A stretch of DNA of 64,000 nucleotides from Methylocystis sp. MJC1 (GTDB lineage Bacteria; Pseudomonadota; Alphaproteobacteria; Rhizobiales; Beijerinckiaceae), in the NCBI RefSeq assembly GCF_026427715.1, contig NZ_CP107558.1, positions 533,001-597,000 of the forward strand, given 5' to 3'. The notes under the pieces were generated by a model. The model was not told the origin of the DNA. It saw only the letters and a program-made list of their open reading frames with translations, and searched no databases. Every line of letters begins with the position of its first letter. The stretch's first letter is position 1. Below are positions 35,190-43,264 of the stretch, piece by piece. Both the position numbers and the translations under genes were made by a program.

Positions 35190-35567
35190 CTACGCCGCGC
35201 GCCTCACCTTCTTGCGCCGCTCAACGATCGCACGTAGCGCCGCGAGGTGCGCTTCAATCTCGCAAGCATCGATGAAATCAGCGTCGCTATGTCCCGCGCG
35301 CGCAATAGCCAGATCATTTTCGAGCTTTCCGATTTCGCGTTCGGCGGCGCGGATGTATTCGCGGCGGGCTTTTTCATAGAGTTTTACACGGATGTCCTTC
35401 AGGCGGCCGCGGAACAGATTTTCCAGCGTTCCGGGCGCTTCCTGCATGCGCGCCGCGAGCAGCGGGCGCGCTTCGTCGCGCGTCACGCCGAGCAGCTTGG
35501 CTTCGCTCGCCTCGGCGAAATCGAGCCAATTGCGCGCGCGAATTTCGAACCCTTCCACGATGGACAT
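35190..35567 (-). CDS. Hypothetical helical early phage protein
   Basis: The 125-residue protein is strongly helical and charged (REYIRAAEREIGKLENDLAI in the middle; RAIVERRKKVRRAA at the end). GAGGGA lies nine bases before the ATG at 35567, which I prefer over earlier in-frame ATGs at 35576 and 35591. No family is recognised. It is an early gene by position. Confidence 0.5.
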   Translation of the reverse strand: MSIVEGFEIRARNWLDFAEASEAKLLGVTRDEARPLLAARMQEAPGTLENLFRGRLKDIRVKLYEKARREYIRAAEREIGKLENDLAIARAGHSDADFIDACEIEAHLAALRAIVERRKKVRRAA

Positions 35568-35641
35568 TTTATCCATTCCCTCTGGACGCATCGACGCTCA
35601 CTCCCATGCGATTAGAGACGCATGGGGGAGATGACGAACAC

Positions 35642-35911
35642 TCACTCACTGAGCCCCGGCGATTGCGGCGCCGCGGTTAGGCATTTGAGCGCGCGGGACC
35701 GTAGTTCCGCGCGCTTCTCATTCAGACCTTCGAGATGCTGTACGAACTCCTCGAATTCGCCCGCGATCTCGCCGACGAAATCCGCTTCCTCTTCCGCATC
35801 GGCACGGTCCAGAATGGATCGCAGGTCGGAGAGATCGCGCGTGACGCGCACGGCGATATCAGACGCCGAGGCGAGCAGATCGCCGGCGTCAGGTGCGATC
35901 GTGCCGTTCAT
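35642..35911 (-). CDS. Hypothetical early phage protein, 89 aa
   Basis: The protein is acidic and helical (ADAEEEADFVGEIAGEFEEF). Its ATG overlaps the Cro-like gene stop by four bases, so it is the second gene of the leftward early transcript. No family is recognised. Confidence 0.5.
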   Translation of the reverse strand: MNGTIAPDAGDLLASASDIAVRVTRDLSDLRSILDRADAEEEADFVGEIAGEFEEFVQHLEGLNEKRAELRSRALKCLTAAPQSPGLSE

Positions 35912-36144
35912 TGCGCGGCCTCCTCAGTCCCGGCGGGCATGGCGGGTGCATCGTTCTTGAAGAGGAAGAAATCGTTCGGCGTCACAGCCCCTTCGGTTGC
36001 GGCATAGATGCGTTCGAGAATTTCTTTTTTTGGGAAGCGATCGCCTTGGGCGTACCGCGTGACGGCGGCCTGCGAGATTCGGATCAGCCTACCGAAATCG
36101 GCATGCGTGATGTCGTTTTTGGTGAGGTAATCGGCGAGCTTCAT
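35908..36144 (-). CDS. Cro-like helix-turn-helix regulator
   Basis: The 78-residue protein contains MKLADYLTKNDITHADFGRL followed by IRISQAAVTRYAQGDRFP, an Xre-type DNA-binding fold. It is divergent from the CI-like gene across a 91-bp control region holding three operator-like sites. It likely represses cI and promotes lytic growth, as Cro does. The ATG at 36144 fits the domain start; the longer frame is read through the operators and is not coding. Confidence 0.78.
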   Translation of the reverse strand: MKLADYLTKNDITHADFGRLIRISQAAVTRYAQGDRFPKKEILERIYAATEGAVTPNDFFLFKNDAPAMPAGTEEAAQ

Positions 36145-36154
36145 GCACATAAAA

Positions 36155-36236
36155 TACCAGACTGGAATAATTATGCAAGAGCAATATACCATTATGGCGT
36201 TAGACTGGCGCAAGGGTGCCAATTACCATTTCGGTA
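36155..36236. promoter_or_regulatory. CI/Cro operator-like sites, three copies
   Basis: Three related palindromes lie between cro and cI: TACCAGACTGGA (36155-36166), TACCATTATGGC (36187-36198) and TACCATTTCGGTA (36224-36236). They share TACCA...GG at 32 and 37-base intervals, the layout of lambda-type tripartite operators. The third overlaps the cI start codon, suggesting autoregulation. Binding is inferred. Confidence 0.65.
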
Positions 36237-36946
36237 TGAACGCGCTCAAAAAAATCCGCGAAACGAAAGGCGTCTCTCAGGCGAGGCTGGCCGAGTTGGC
36301 CGGCACGACGCAGCCACAGATTAACAGGCTTGAGGCCGCGAAGCGGAAGCTGACGAAGGAATGGGCTGAGCGCCTAGCGCCACATCTCGGCGTCAAGCCA
36401 GTTGAGTTGCTATTCGGCTCTGAAGATGAGGCGTCACCGCAAGCGACCGGCGAGGTCGTGAACTCTGACGGGGAAAAAATCACTCTACCAGAGGGTGCCA
36501 TCGGCGAGGTTGATTCCAGGGCGGGGCTTGGCGGAGGCCAGCACGTGCCGGAGGCTTTCGAGGCTACCGATGAAGGGTGGCGCGTCGTTGACGCTATGAA
36601 GCCAGAGCCGTGGATTCTCCCCCCGAGTTTCGTGCGGAGCGGGTTCCGCGCACCTATCTCAAGCATTATTGCTATGACGACGCAGGGTGAGAGCATGGCG
36701 CCTACGATCAATCACGGTGATGTGGTCTTTATCGACACGACGCATCAGCGGATTTCGCCGCCGGGCCTTTACGCCATGCGCGACATTTATGGTGAGATCA
36801 TAGTTAAACGACTTGAGGCTTTCAGAGAAAAAGGGGAGGCCATGGTCAGGATCGAATCGGACAATCCCTCACATGGGGAACGCTTTGAGCGTATCGCCGA
36901 TATCCAGATAGTCGGACGAATTTGCGGGATGATGAAGCTGGTATAG
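36236..36946 (+). CDS. CI-like repressor with LexA/S24 peptidase domain
   Basis: The 236-residue protein has an Xre HTH (residues 1-60: VSQARLAELAGTTQPQINRL) and a C-terminal S24 domain with Ser153 (QGESMAPT) and Lys191 (IIVKRL). An Ala96-Gly97 pair lies in the linker, as in self-cleaving LexA/CI repressors, so SOS induction is plausible. ATG 36236 is chosen by the HTH start; ATG 36194 is an alternative. It keeps the prophage silent through operators on either side. Confidence 0.85.
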   Translation: MNALKKIRETKGVSQARLAELAGTTQPQINRLEAAKRKLTKEWAERLAPHLGVKPVELLFGSEDEASPQATGEVVNSDGEKITLPEGAIGEVDSRAGLGGGQHVPEAFEATDEGWRVVDAMKPEPWILPPSFVRSGFRAPISSIIAMTTQGESMAPTINHGDVVFIDTTHQRISPPGLYAMRDIYGEIIVKRLEAFREKGEAMVRIESDNPSHGERFERIADIQIVGRICGMMKLV

Positions 36947-36954
36947 GGACGGTA

Positions 36955-37104
36955 ATGGGCTGGCAGGGACAACATAACCGAGACGAAGCCGACGAGGCCG
37001 AATGGCGCAAGCTGCCGTTGCGTCAGCGTTATGACTGGCCGAGCCTCGCTCTGTTTGGGGCCTTCCTGGGTGGTTTCGTCTATGCGCTTTGGCAGCGTGA
37101 GTGA
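36955..37104 (+). CDS. 49-residue single-span membrane protein
   Basis: The protein has a charged N-terminus and one transmembrane helix (LALFGAFLGGFVYALW), ending QRE. It lies eight bases after cI with GGGACGG before the ATG. Expressed with the repressor in the lysogen, it could act in superinfection exclusion, which is inference from location. Confidence 0.45.
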   Translation: MGWQGQHNRDEADEAEWRKLPLRQRYDWPSLALFGAFLGGFVYALWQRE

Positions 37105-37263
37105 CTAGCCGCCCCAGGACCACGGGGCGATCATGATAAATTGTCTAAGGCGGGTATTGTGAGACTCTGAAATGATCTGAAATGTGTCAGGCTGAAATTC
37201 CGGCCCGGAATACGTCGCCGCGCAACTGATCCCCGCTTCGGGCGTCGACCGACCAAATATTTT

Positions 37264-38082
37264 ATGCAGAAGCGACAATGGAGTTGGCGACCGGTGTTCG
37301 AGCATCCTCAAATACAAGTCTATGCGTTCGAGGGAATACCCGTTGATCAGGACCTGTGCCTGATGGACGAGAAGTGGATGGTAGAATTCGAGGCCGCGCT
37401 GATAAAGTCATTAGACGACGAGGGCGACAGCGCATATTCGGTGGGGTATTATTCAGCGGCAATCGCCAGAGCCTTAGACTGCGATCATATTGAATTGTCT
37501 TGGTATCCCAACCGAATCGATCGCTTTCATCAGATCCGCGTCACGCTCCCGCGCTCGGCATTCATTACGTGTATAGCGAGCTGGCAATATGATTATGACC
37601 CGGTGATTTTCGTCCGTGGCGATTGGCTGTGCAGTCTACATCTTCGATCGCATTCAATATTCGCGCTCGTTGATGCTATAAACGTGAAAAAGGCACTCGC
37701 CAGTGGCGTTCTGACCCGCTCGAAGCTGATCGAGCTACGGGACCGCATCGATGAGATTGCCGCGAAAAACCCCTCCGTCGCCTTCATGTCCTTTGCCGAC
37801 AGCATACTATTGAAAAGCAATTACTTCGTGGGTCAATATGATAGCGGCACTAAGTATACGTATGAGCCAGAGAGGATTCTTTGGCTCCTACCCGAGATAA
37901 GGTCTGCCTATGCCGGCGTGTTGGGACTGGATATATATGCAGTCATCACGCAAGGTGGAAATGAATATTATGATGATGCGTTAATGCATCTTTCGAGAAG
38001 TGGAAACCATTTCTCTTTCAACAGTCTTGGCCTTCCATTTGCACAGACTCAGGCGATAGAGCATAGCGCGCGCAGCAATTAG
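37264..38082 (+). CDS. Unknown AT-richer lysogenic-region gene, possibly frameshifted
   Basis: The 272-residue protein (IQVYAFEGIPVDQDLCLMDE near the N-terminus) has no recognisable domain; it is rich in Ile, Tyr and Trp. Its DNA is visibly AT-richer than neighbouring phage genes, suggesting later acquisition. It lies downstream of cI in the same direction, a common place for morons, including defence genes. The frame stops at 38080-38082, but the +1 frame continues with coding-like sequence to 38272, so the true protein may be longer by about 65 residues. Confidence 0.5.
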   Translation: MQKRQWSWRPVFEHPQIQVYAFEGIPVDQDLCLMDEKWMVEFEAALIKSLDDEGDSAYSVGYYSAAIARALDCDHIELSWYPNRIDRFHQIRVTLPRSAFITCIASWQYDYDPVIFVRGDWLCSLHLRSHSIFALVDAINVKKALASGVLTRSKLIELRDRIDEIAAKNPSVAFMSFADSILLKSNYFVGQYDSGTKYTYEPERILWLLPEIRSAYAGVLGLDIYAVITQGGNEYYDDALMHLSRSGNHFSFNSLGLPFAQTQAIEHSARSN

Positions 38083-38272
38083 GAAAAAAGCACACGATCC
38101 AGCAGGCGCCTATCTGGACGAGACTGTTTATCACTCGCTGCGTTTCAAGAGCGGGTTCGAAAAAAATAAGAGACCAAAGTTCCCCTACGAATTCGCTATG
38201 GTAACGGGGTCAAGCTATTATTACCCCGTTAGCTTCGAGTTGCTGTCTGATAGTCTAGAACCATCCGCATAA
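38060..38272 (+). other. Open +1 frame continuing the preceding gene
   Basis: In the frame one base on, translation is open from 38060 to TAA at 38270-38272 with no start codon of its own. It contains a protein-like segment (AYLDETVYHSLRFKSGFEKN and on to SYYYPVSFELL). A 1-base frameshift, sequencing error or programmed shift between 38060 and 38082 would join it to the gene before. Confidence 0.5.
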
Positions 38273-38470
38273 AGATCGTAGGCCTTCTGCCTCGATCGTT
38301 CATCTCACACTCGGGGCTTAAGAACCGCGCCCCTAGAGAGCAGGCTAAATAATCGCCTGGTCATTAAAACTCGACCCGATTCTAACCGGTATTTTCGCGC
38401 TAGCTAGCTCGACTGGGCCTAGGGGGAGGTCTTCCTCCTTTTGTCTTTTCGCCGGAACGCCAAGCTCCAT

Positions 38471-38511
38471 GCCATAATGGCATTGACAGAAAAAACCAAA
38501 ATGGTATCGTC
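38471..38511 (+). promoter_or_regulatory. Promoter overlapped by two repressor-like operators
   Basis: TTGACA at 38483-38488 and TATCGT at 38505-38510 (16-base spacer) form a sigma70-like promoter reading toward the parB-ssb-int genes. GCCATAATGGC (38471-38481) and ACCAAAATGGT (38495-38505) resemble the switch operators on the opposite strand (TACCATTATGGC and TACCATTTCGGT). The second sits between the -35 and -10 boxes, so the CI-like protein may shut off this arm in lysogens. Confidence 0.55.
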
Positions 38512-38556
38512 TCTCCACGACTGCCAGTAAATTCCGCTGCAGCCTGGAGGACTAAG

Positions 38557-38679
38557 ATGCACATTCTGACCGACAACCAGTTCGTGACGTTTCTTGTCAC
38601 TACGCCCTGCCTCATCCTCGCCGCCGGCTTTGCCGCGGGGCAGTGGCTATTCCGCGATCTCCTCACTCACGCCGAATAG
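38557..38679 (+). CDS. 40-residue membrane protein at the head of the rightward operon
   Basis: The frame starts after a good CTGGAGG site (38544-38550). The protein has one likely membrane helix (FLVTTPCLILAAGFAAGQWLF) and a short acidic end. It is the first gene after the operator-covered promoter. Similar small membrane genes lead many phage early operons; function unknown. Confidence 0.45.
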   Translation: MHILTDNQFVTFLVTTPCLILAAGFAAGQWLFRDLLTHAE

Positions 38680-38781
38680 GACCGGGGCGCCATTTGCCGC
38701 TCGGCCGGCGACAAGCCTCTTTCAGTCGCTCATCAATACAAGCGCGAAAGCGAAAGACCATTTCGCAAATCGGATTTTCCA

Positions 38782-41010
38782 ATGACCACAACGCTCCCCC
38801 TTTCGAGCATCACGCGCATTTCGCCGCTCAATCCACGACGCGGAACAGACGACGTCGCCCAGCTCGCCGCAACATTCGCCGCAATTGGCCTCAAGCAGGA
38901 TTTGATCGTTTGGCCGACGCCGGGGAAGCCCGGCGAATATGAAGTGCTCGACGGCGGCCGCCGCTGGCGGGCGTTGACGCAGCTTGCCGCCGAGGGCGGT
39001 CCGGCGCCACGCGGCTTAGGCGATTTCGACGCCATTCCGGTCGAGATACATGAAGGCGACGAAGCCTCGGCGCGCCTTGTCGCGCTCGCCGTTTCCACGA
39101 CTTCGCGCTCCTTGCATCCCGTCGACGAATATGAGGCCTTCTCCGAGCTTGTCTACGCGGGCATGCGTCTCGCCGATGTCGCCAAGGTCTTTCACGAAAC
39201 CGAAAAGCATGTCCGCCAGCGCCTGGCGCTCGCGGCGCTCGCCCCGCGCGTGCGGGAAATGTGGCGCAAGGGCGAGATGTCGCGCGAGGCGGCGGAGGCC
39301 TACACAATCGCGCCGCTGGAGGCGCAGGAGGCGCTGCTCGACGATTGGGCCGCGCGTGCGCCCCACAAGCTCGATGACGCCTTCGCCATCCGCGCCGCGC
39401 TGCGCGGCGACGCCATGGTCGCAAGCGAGCCAGTCGCGAAATTTCTCACCGCCGACGCCGAGCGGCTGGAGGCTTATCTCGAAGCCGGCGGCCGCGTGCT
39501 CGACGATCTCTTCGCCGAGCGTCCCGGCCTGCGCGATCCTCGCATCGCAATTCGGGTCGCCAATGATTGCCTGCGCAAAGAGGCGGAGCGCATCGCGGCG
39601 GCCGAGGGCTGGGGCTTTGGCCTTGCGAAGGGCGATCGCGCCATCTTCGGCGGCATGGCCGATCCGCCGTTCACCGACGACGAGGACGAACGGCTGAACA
39701 AAATCGACGACGCGCTCGAAGAGGAGGGGGCGGACTACATCGCGCTCAATGAAGAGCGCGAAAACATCTTCGCGGCCGCGACGTTGCGCGCTTTCTCTCT
39801 CGACGAGCGCGCGCGCGCCGGCGTTGAGGCGTGGCTGAATAGCGAAGGACTGATCTGCTTTTCCCGCGGCGTCGCGCTCCCCGACGAAGCCGCGAGGGCG
39901 CCCGGCGGCGATGGGCCAGAATCGCCGCCGGGCGAGAGCGGGCACAAGCTTGCGCTCGCAGATGAACACGCTGAGGCCGAAGATGTTCCGAAGCCTCTCG
40001 GCGAGCTTGGCAAGCAGCTGCGCGCTGTCATCGACGTTGCCGCGACGGCGGCATTGCGCGACGCCACGCGCCAACGGCCCGATATCGCCATGATGCTCGC
40101 TGTTGCGGCGCTCGGCTGCCAATACGGCGTCTTCAGTATCGGCCTGCGCCCCGTGCAATCGCATGAGCCGGAAGACAATGAGCTGCTGAAGCGCATCCGG
40201 CCGCTCAATTTCCCCGATGCGCTCGCCGCATGCGCCGCGGCGTCGACTTGCGATCTCACTGTCGCCTTCGCGCGGATCGTGGCCGCGGGGATCGAAACGC
40301 AAGGCGTCGGCTTCGACGCGATCGGCGTTCTGTTCCGCAACGTGGCCGAGCGCGGCGGAGACGTGACAGGCGCGCTCTTCCGCGCCGTCGATCGCAAGGC
40401 CTTCTTCGAGGCCGCCGAAAAGGAGCGCACGCTGCGCGTCGTTGGCGCGCTGATCGGCCCGGCCGAGGCCGGCCGCGTGAAGGGCTGGAAGAAAGACAAG
40501 CTCGCCGAATATGCGGCAACGCTCTCGAAAGAGCAGGGCCATCTGCCGCCGCCCTTTTCAAATTGGATGGCCTTCCCCACGCGGCCAGGCGCGCTGGAAG
40601 AGGCGATCTATTCCGAGCGAGAGACGCCGCTCGCGGAGGCGATGCGCGATGCGATCGACGCCGACGAGGGCAAAGCGGCGCGGCCGGCGCGAAAGGCGAA
40701 GAAACAGCCCGCTCCATTCGACGCGAAGATCGCGGAAGCCTGTTCCGCCTATCCGGCCCTGGGCCGGTTCCTGCGCAGCCAGGTTCACTTCGGAAACGAG
40801 GCGCTCGACGCCGGTCGCCTGAAGGCCAGCGAACTTTACGAGGCTTATTCCGCTTTCGCCCAAGCGAACAAATCGAAACAGGCCGCCCTTCGCGAATTCG
40901 GCGAAGTCATCGCCGCGATCGGCGTTGAAAAGAAGCGGTTCAAGACGGGCGTTCATTACCTCAACATCGCGCTGCGTGATCCGCAGCCAGCAATGAAAGG
41001 GGCGCAATGA
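38782..41010 (+). CDS. Large ParB-like protein of the phage
   Basis: The 742-residue protein begins with a ParB/Srx-like N-terminal domain (residues about 1-100; ISPLNPRRGTDDVAQLAATF, then EVLDGGRRWRAL) and a helix-turn-helix part (RLADVAKVFHETEKHVRQRL). The rest is long, Ala/Glu-rich and unassigned. No ParA is nearby, so partition is unlikely; such proteins in phages may bind DNA broadly, help replication or act as nucleases. The role is open. Confidence 0.72.
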   Translation: MTTTLPLSSITRISPLNPRRGTDDVAQLAATFAAIGLKQDLIVWPTPGKPGEYEVLDGGRRWRALTQLAAEGGPAPRGLGDFDAIPVEIHEGDEASARLVALAVSTTSRSLHPVDEYEAFSELVYAGMRLADVAKVFHETEKHVRQRLALAALAPRVREMWRKGEMSREAAEAYTIAPLEAQEALLDDWAARAPHKLDDAFAIRAALRGDAMVASEPVAKFLTADAERLEAYLEAGGRVLDDLFAERPGLRDPRIAIRVANDCLRKEAERIAAAEGWGFGLAKGDRAIFGGMADPPFTDDEDERLNKIDDALEEEGADYIALNEERENIFAAATLRAFSLDERARAGVEAWLNSEGLICFSRGVALPDEAARAPGGDGPESPPGESGHKLALADEHAEAEDVPKPLGELGKQLRAVIDVAATAALRDATRQRPDIAMMLAVAALGCQYGVFSIGLRPVQSHEPEDNELLKRIRPLNFPDALAACAAASTCDLTVAFARIVAAGIETQGVGFDAIGVLFRNVAERGGDVTGALFRAVDRKAFFEAAEKERTLRVVGALIGPAEAGRVKGWKKDKLAEYAATLSKEQGHLPPPFSNWMAFPTRPGALEEAIYSERETPLAEAMRDAIDADEGKAARPARKAKKQPAPFDAKIAEACSAYPALGRFLRSQVHFGNEALDAGRLKASELYEAYSAFAQANKSKQAALREFGEVIAAIGVEKKRFKTGVHYLNIALRDPQPAMKGAQ

Positions 41011-41231
41011 TGGAACGGCTCGCTCTGCAGCATGCCGACGACTCATTCGGCGTCCTGTCCGAAGGAACGACGCTCGAACAGGCGCAAAGGGAGCGCCTCT
41101 TTGCCGATATCGACTCGCGTATCGTTCGCGTGTCTCTCACGATCTTGGAAACGGTCTTCGATCCGAAGCTCGAGCCCGCCGCCGACGCGCCCGAGCGCTG
41201 CCCGCAATGCGGCCGTAAGTTTGCGGAGTAG
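41007..41231 (+). CDS. Small zinc-ribbon-tail phage protein
   Basis: The 74-residue protein has a helical, charged body and a C-terminal CPQCGRKF motif, which could form half a zinc site. Its start overlaps the ParB-like stop (ATGA), showing translational coupling. The function is unknown. Confidence 0.55.
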   Translation: MMERLALQHADDSFGVLSEGTTLEQAQRERLFADIDSRIVRVSLTILETVFDPKLEPAADAPERCPQCGRKFAE

Positions 41232-41234
41232 GCA

Positions 41235-41738
41235 ATGGCTGGAAGCGTCAACAAAGTGATCCTCGTTGGCCGCCTGGGCCGCGATCCCGACGTGCGCACG
41301 ACGCAAAGCGGCCAACTCGTCATCAGCTTCTCTCTCGCGACGGACGAGACATGGCGCGACAAGAATTCCGGCGAGCGCAAGCAGAGAACGGAATGGCACA
41401 ACATCGTGATCTTCAACGAGGGCCTCGCGAAGATCGCCGAGAGCTACCTGCGGAAGGGCTCGCGGGTCTATGTCGAGGGCATGCAATGCACGCGCGACTA
41501 TACCGATCGAGACGGGAACGCGCGCAAGGTCACCGAGGTCGTGTTGAAGCAATTCCACGGCGAGCTTTGCTTGCTCGACGGCGGCTCCCGCTCCGCGCCG
41601 GACGAGGGCAGCTACGGGACCGAGTCGACGCGCGGGGCGACGCAGCAGCCGAAGCGCTATGACGATCCGCGCATGGCGATGGGGGAGGAAGCGCCTCAGC
41701 GCTTGGCGGATCAGCTCGATGACGACATTCCGTTTTGA
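41235..41738 (+). CDS. ssb: Single-stranded DNA-binding protein
   Basis: The 167-residue protein has the OB-fold start typical of SSB (MAGSVNKVILVGRLGRDPDV), the motif EWHNIVIFN and the acidic tip DDDIPF that recruits partner enzymes. It lies three bases after the zinc-ribbon gene in the rightward arm, and would coat phage single strands during replication and recombination. Confidence 0.93.
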   Translation: MAGSVNKVILVGRLGRDPDVRTTQSGQLVISFSLATDETWRDKNSGERKQRTEWHNIVIFNEGLAKIAESYLRKGSRVYVEGMQCTRDYTDRDGNARKVTEVVLKQFHGELCLLDGGSRSAPDEGSYGTESTRGATQQPKRYDDPRMAMGEEAPQRLADQLDDDIPF

Positions 41739-41746
41739 GGCGCCAG

Positions 41747-42016
41747 ATGAGCGTTCGTGCCCCCATCCGTCAGCATGATTTGACGAGAGCCATCCGCGCC
41801 CTTGCCGCCGCCGGCATGCCTGTAGCGGCCGTTCGCCTCGACGCGAGCGGCGCGACGATCTTGACGAGCGTGACGCCGGGCGCTCTGCTATCGGCCGGAG
41901 ATGGGCTGGGTGGCGCGATGGCCGAGACAACGGCCGACGCGGCGCTCGCACGGCTTGACGCGTTGGACGCGGCGGAAACCCATGGGAAGCATCAAGATAC
42001 CCTATTACCGGGTTAA
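41747..42016 (+). CDS. Small protein preceding the integrase
   Basis: The 89-residue protein starts MSVRAPIRQHDLTRAIRALA and contains a repeated pattern of small hydrophobic beta-like segments (AAVRLDASGATILTSV). It overlaps the integrase gene by about 35 bases, as is common for excisionase-type or accessory genes. No HTH is evident; an excisionase role is speculative. Confidence 0.5.
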   Translation: MSVRAPIRQHDLTRAIRALAAAGMPVAAVRLDASGATILTSVTPGALLSAGDGLGGAMAETTADAALARLDALDAAETHGKHQDTLLPG

Positions 42017-43082
42017 GCGCGGCAACGGCTTTTGGGAGCCGACGCGCGAGATGCGCGAGGCCGGGTTGGAGCCGCTCGCCTGCGGCCCCGACGGCCCGGA
42101 TGCCTGGTCGAAGGCGCAAGCCCAAAACGCGCGATGGAAGGCGATCAAGAGCAAGGTCCGCGCGGCGACGCCGACGCAATTGGCTCCGCGAGGATCTCTC
42201 GACGAGGCGTTCCGCCGCTATCGCGCGACGCCGGAATGGTCCGCCAAGGCGGAGCGCACGCGAGAGGACTGGGATAGAGCCTGGAAGCATATCGGGCCGA
42301 TATTCGGGCCCATAGCTCCCTCCGCGGTCACCCTGGAGCTCATCAGCCGTTTCCGCCTGCGCGTCGAGCGCGACGTCTCGATCCGCGAGGCGCATCGCTG
42401 CATCAAGATTTGGCGCGCTCTTTGGCGAGTTGCGGCCGCCATGGGCTATTGCCAGCGCGACGCCGATTCGTCGCTTGGCATTCGAAATCACGAACCAAAG
42501 CGCCGGCAGGAACTCTGGACGCACGCGGAGGCCCGTCGTCTTGCGAAAGCAGCATGGCGCAGCGGCTATCATGGCCTCGCCGCCATCATCGCGGTCGCAT
42601 GGGATTCGAGCCTCTCGCCGGTCGACGTGCGCGCCCTTACGCCGGGGCAACGCACGGCGCCGGATGTCTTCTCCGTCTCGCGCGCAAAAACAGGCCGGGC
42701 CGCTGCCGCGACGCTCTCGCGGCCCGCGCGGCGTGTCTTAGACGCCTATCTCGCAAGGCTCGGAGCGGAGATCGCGCCGACCGCGCCGATTTTTCGGAAC
42801 CGCTCCGGCGCACCCTACAGCAAGGACACGCTTGGCGACGATTTCCGCGACATCCGGGAGATGGCCTTTGGGGCAGGGGAGCGGCGCACGCTCGCTGACT
42901 TCCGCCGCAGCGGCGCCGTCGAGGCGCTACGGGGTGGGGCGGGGGCGGAGCAAATCGGCGCAAAGCTCGCGAACGATTTCGCGACCAGCACGAACCTGCA
43001 GAAGACCTACGCGCCAGTTGATTTGGAGACGGTGAGAAAGGTGGATGAGGCGCGGAAGCGGGCAAGGTTTAGAGGCGAATAA
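41982..43082 (+). CDS. int: Tyrosine recombinase (phage integrase)
   Basis: The 366-residue protein has an N-terminal SAM-like core-binding half and a C-terminal catalytic half with Arg308 (LADFRRSG, box II) and candidate nucleophile Tyr343 (LQKTYAPVD). The usual box I Arg (TGLR) appears as Ser212 in WDSSLSPVDVRAL, and the box II His is replaced. These changes fit a divergent subfamily; activity is likely given the otherwise intact prophage. ATG 41982 is the start that gives the conserved KIPYYRVKRGNGFWEP opening. Confidence 0.83.
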   Translation: MGSIKIPYYRVKRGNGFWEPTREMREAGLEPLACGPDGPDAWSKAQAQNARWKAIKSKVRAATPTQLAPRGSLDEAFRRYRATPEWSAKAERTREDWDRAWKHIGPIFGPIAPSAVTLELISRFRLRVERDVSIREAHRCIKIWRALWRVAAAMGYCQRDADSSLGIRNHEPKRRQELWTHAEARRLAKAAWRSGYHGLAAIIAVAWDSSLSPVDVRALTPGQRTAPDVFSVSRAKTGRAAAATLSRPARRVLDAYLARLGAEIAPTAPIFRNRSGAPYSKDTLGDDFRDIREMAFGAGERRTLADFRRSGAVEALRGGAGAEQIGAKLANDFATSTNLQKTYAPVDLETVRKVDEARKRARFRGE

Positions 43083-43264
43083 AATTACGGGCGCCAAAAA
43101 TCTTCCGGAGTGCGTTTCATCCAAAGCGGTCATTTCGAGCGGGCATCTGATCGTGAAGCAAGGTTTAAATGTTGCATACAGTTCTTCCCGCGTAGTTCTC
43201 ACCTGATCTTTGCGGCGGAGTAACAAGCGGGCTCACCGTAGCTAATTATCAGGGAGTAGCTGGA

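Larger units (their letters stand above)
3323..43082. mobile_element. Near-complete integrated siphovirus-like prophage
   Basis: Lysis, tail, neck, head, packaging and replication genes lie in one leftward array. A CI/Cro switch sits at 36.2 kb, and a rightward parB-ssb-integrase arm ends at 43,082. Module order, HK97-type head genes and a 917-aa tape measure suggest a long-tailed virion. No obviously broken structural gene was seen, so it may be inducible. The exact ends are inferred from gene content; no att repeat was identified. Confidence 0.85.

Noticed and set aside
43083..43264. att core CCAAAAAT shared with the left boundary palindrome
   Set aside because: Eight bases matching in AT-type sequence is within chance; no flanking similarity.
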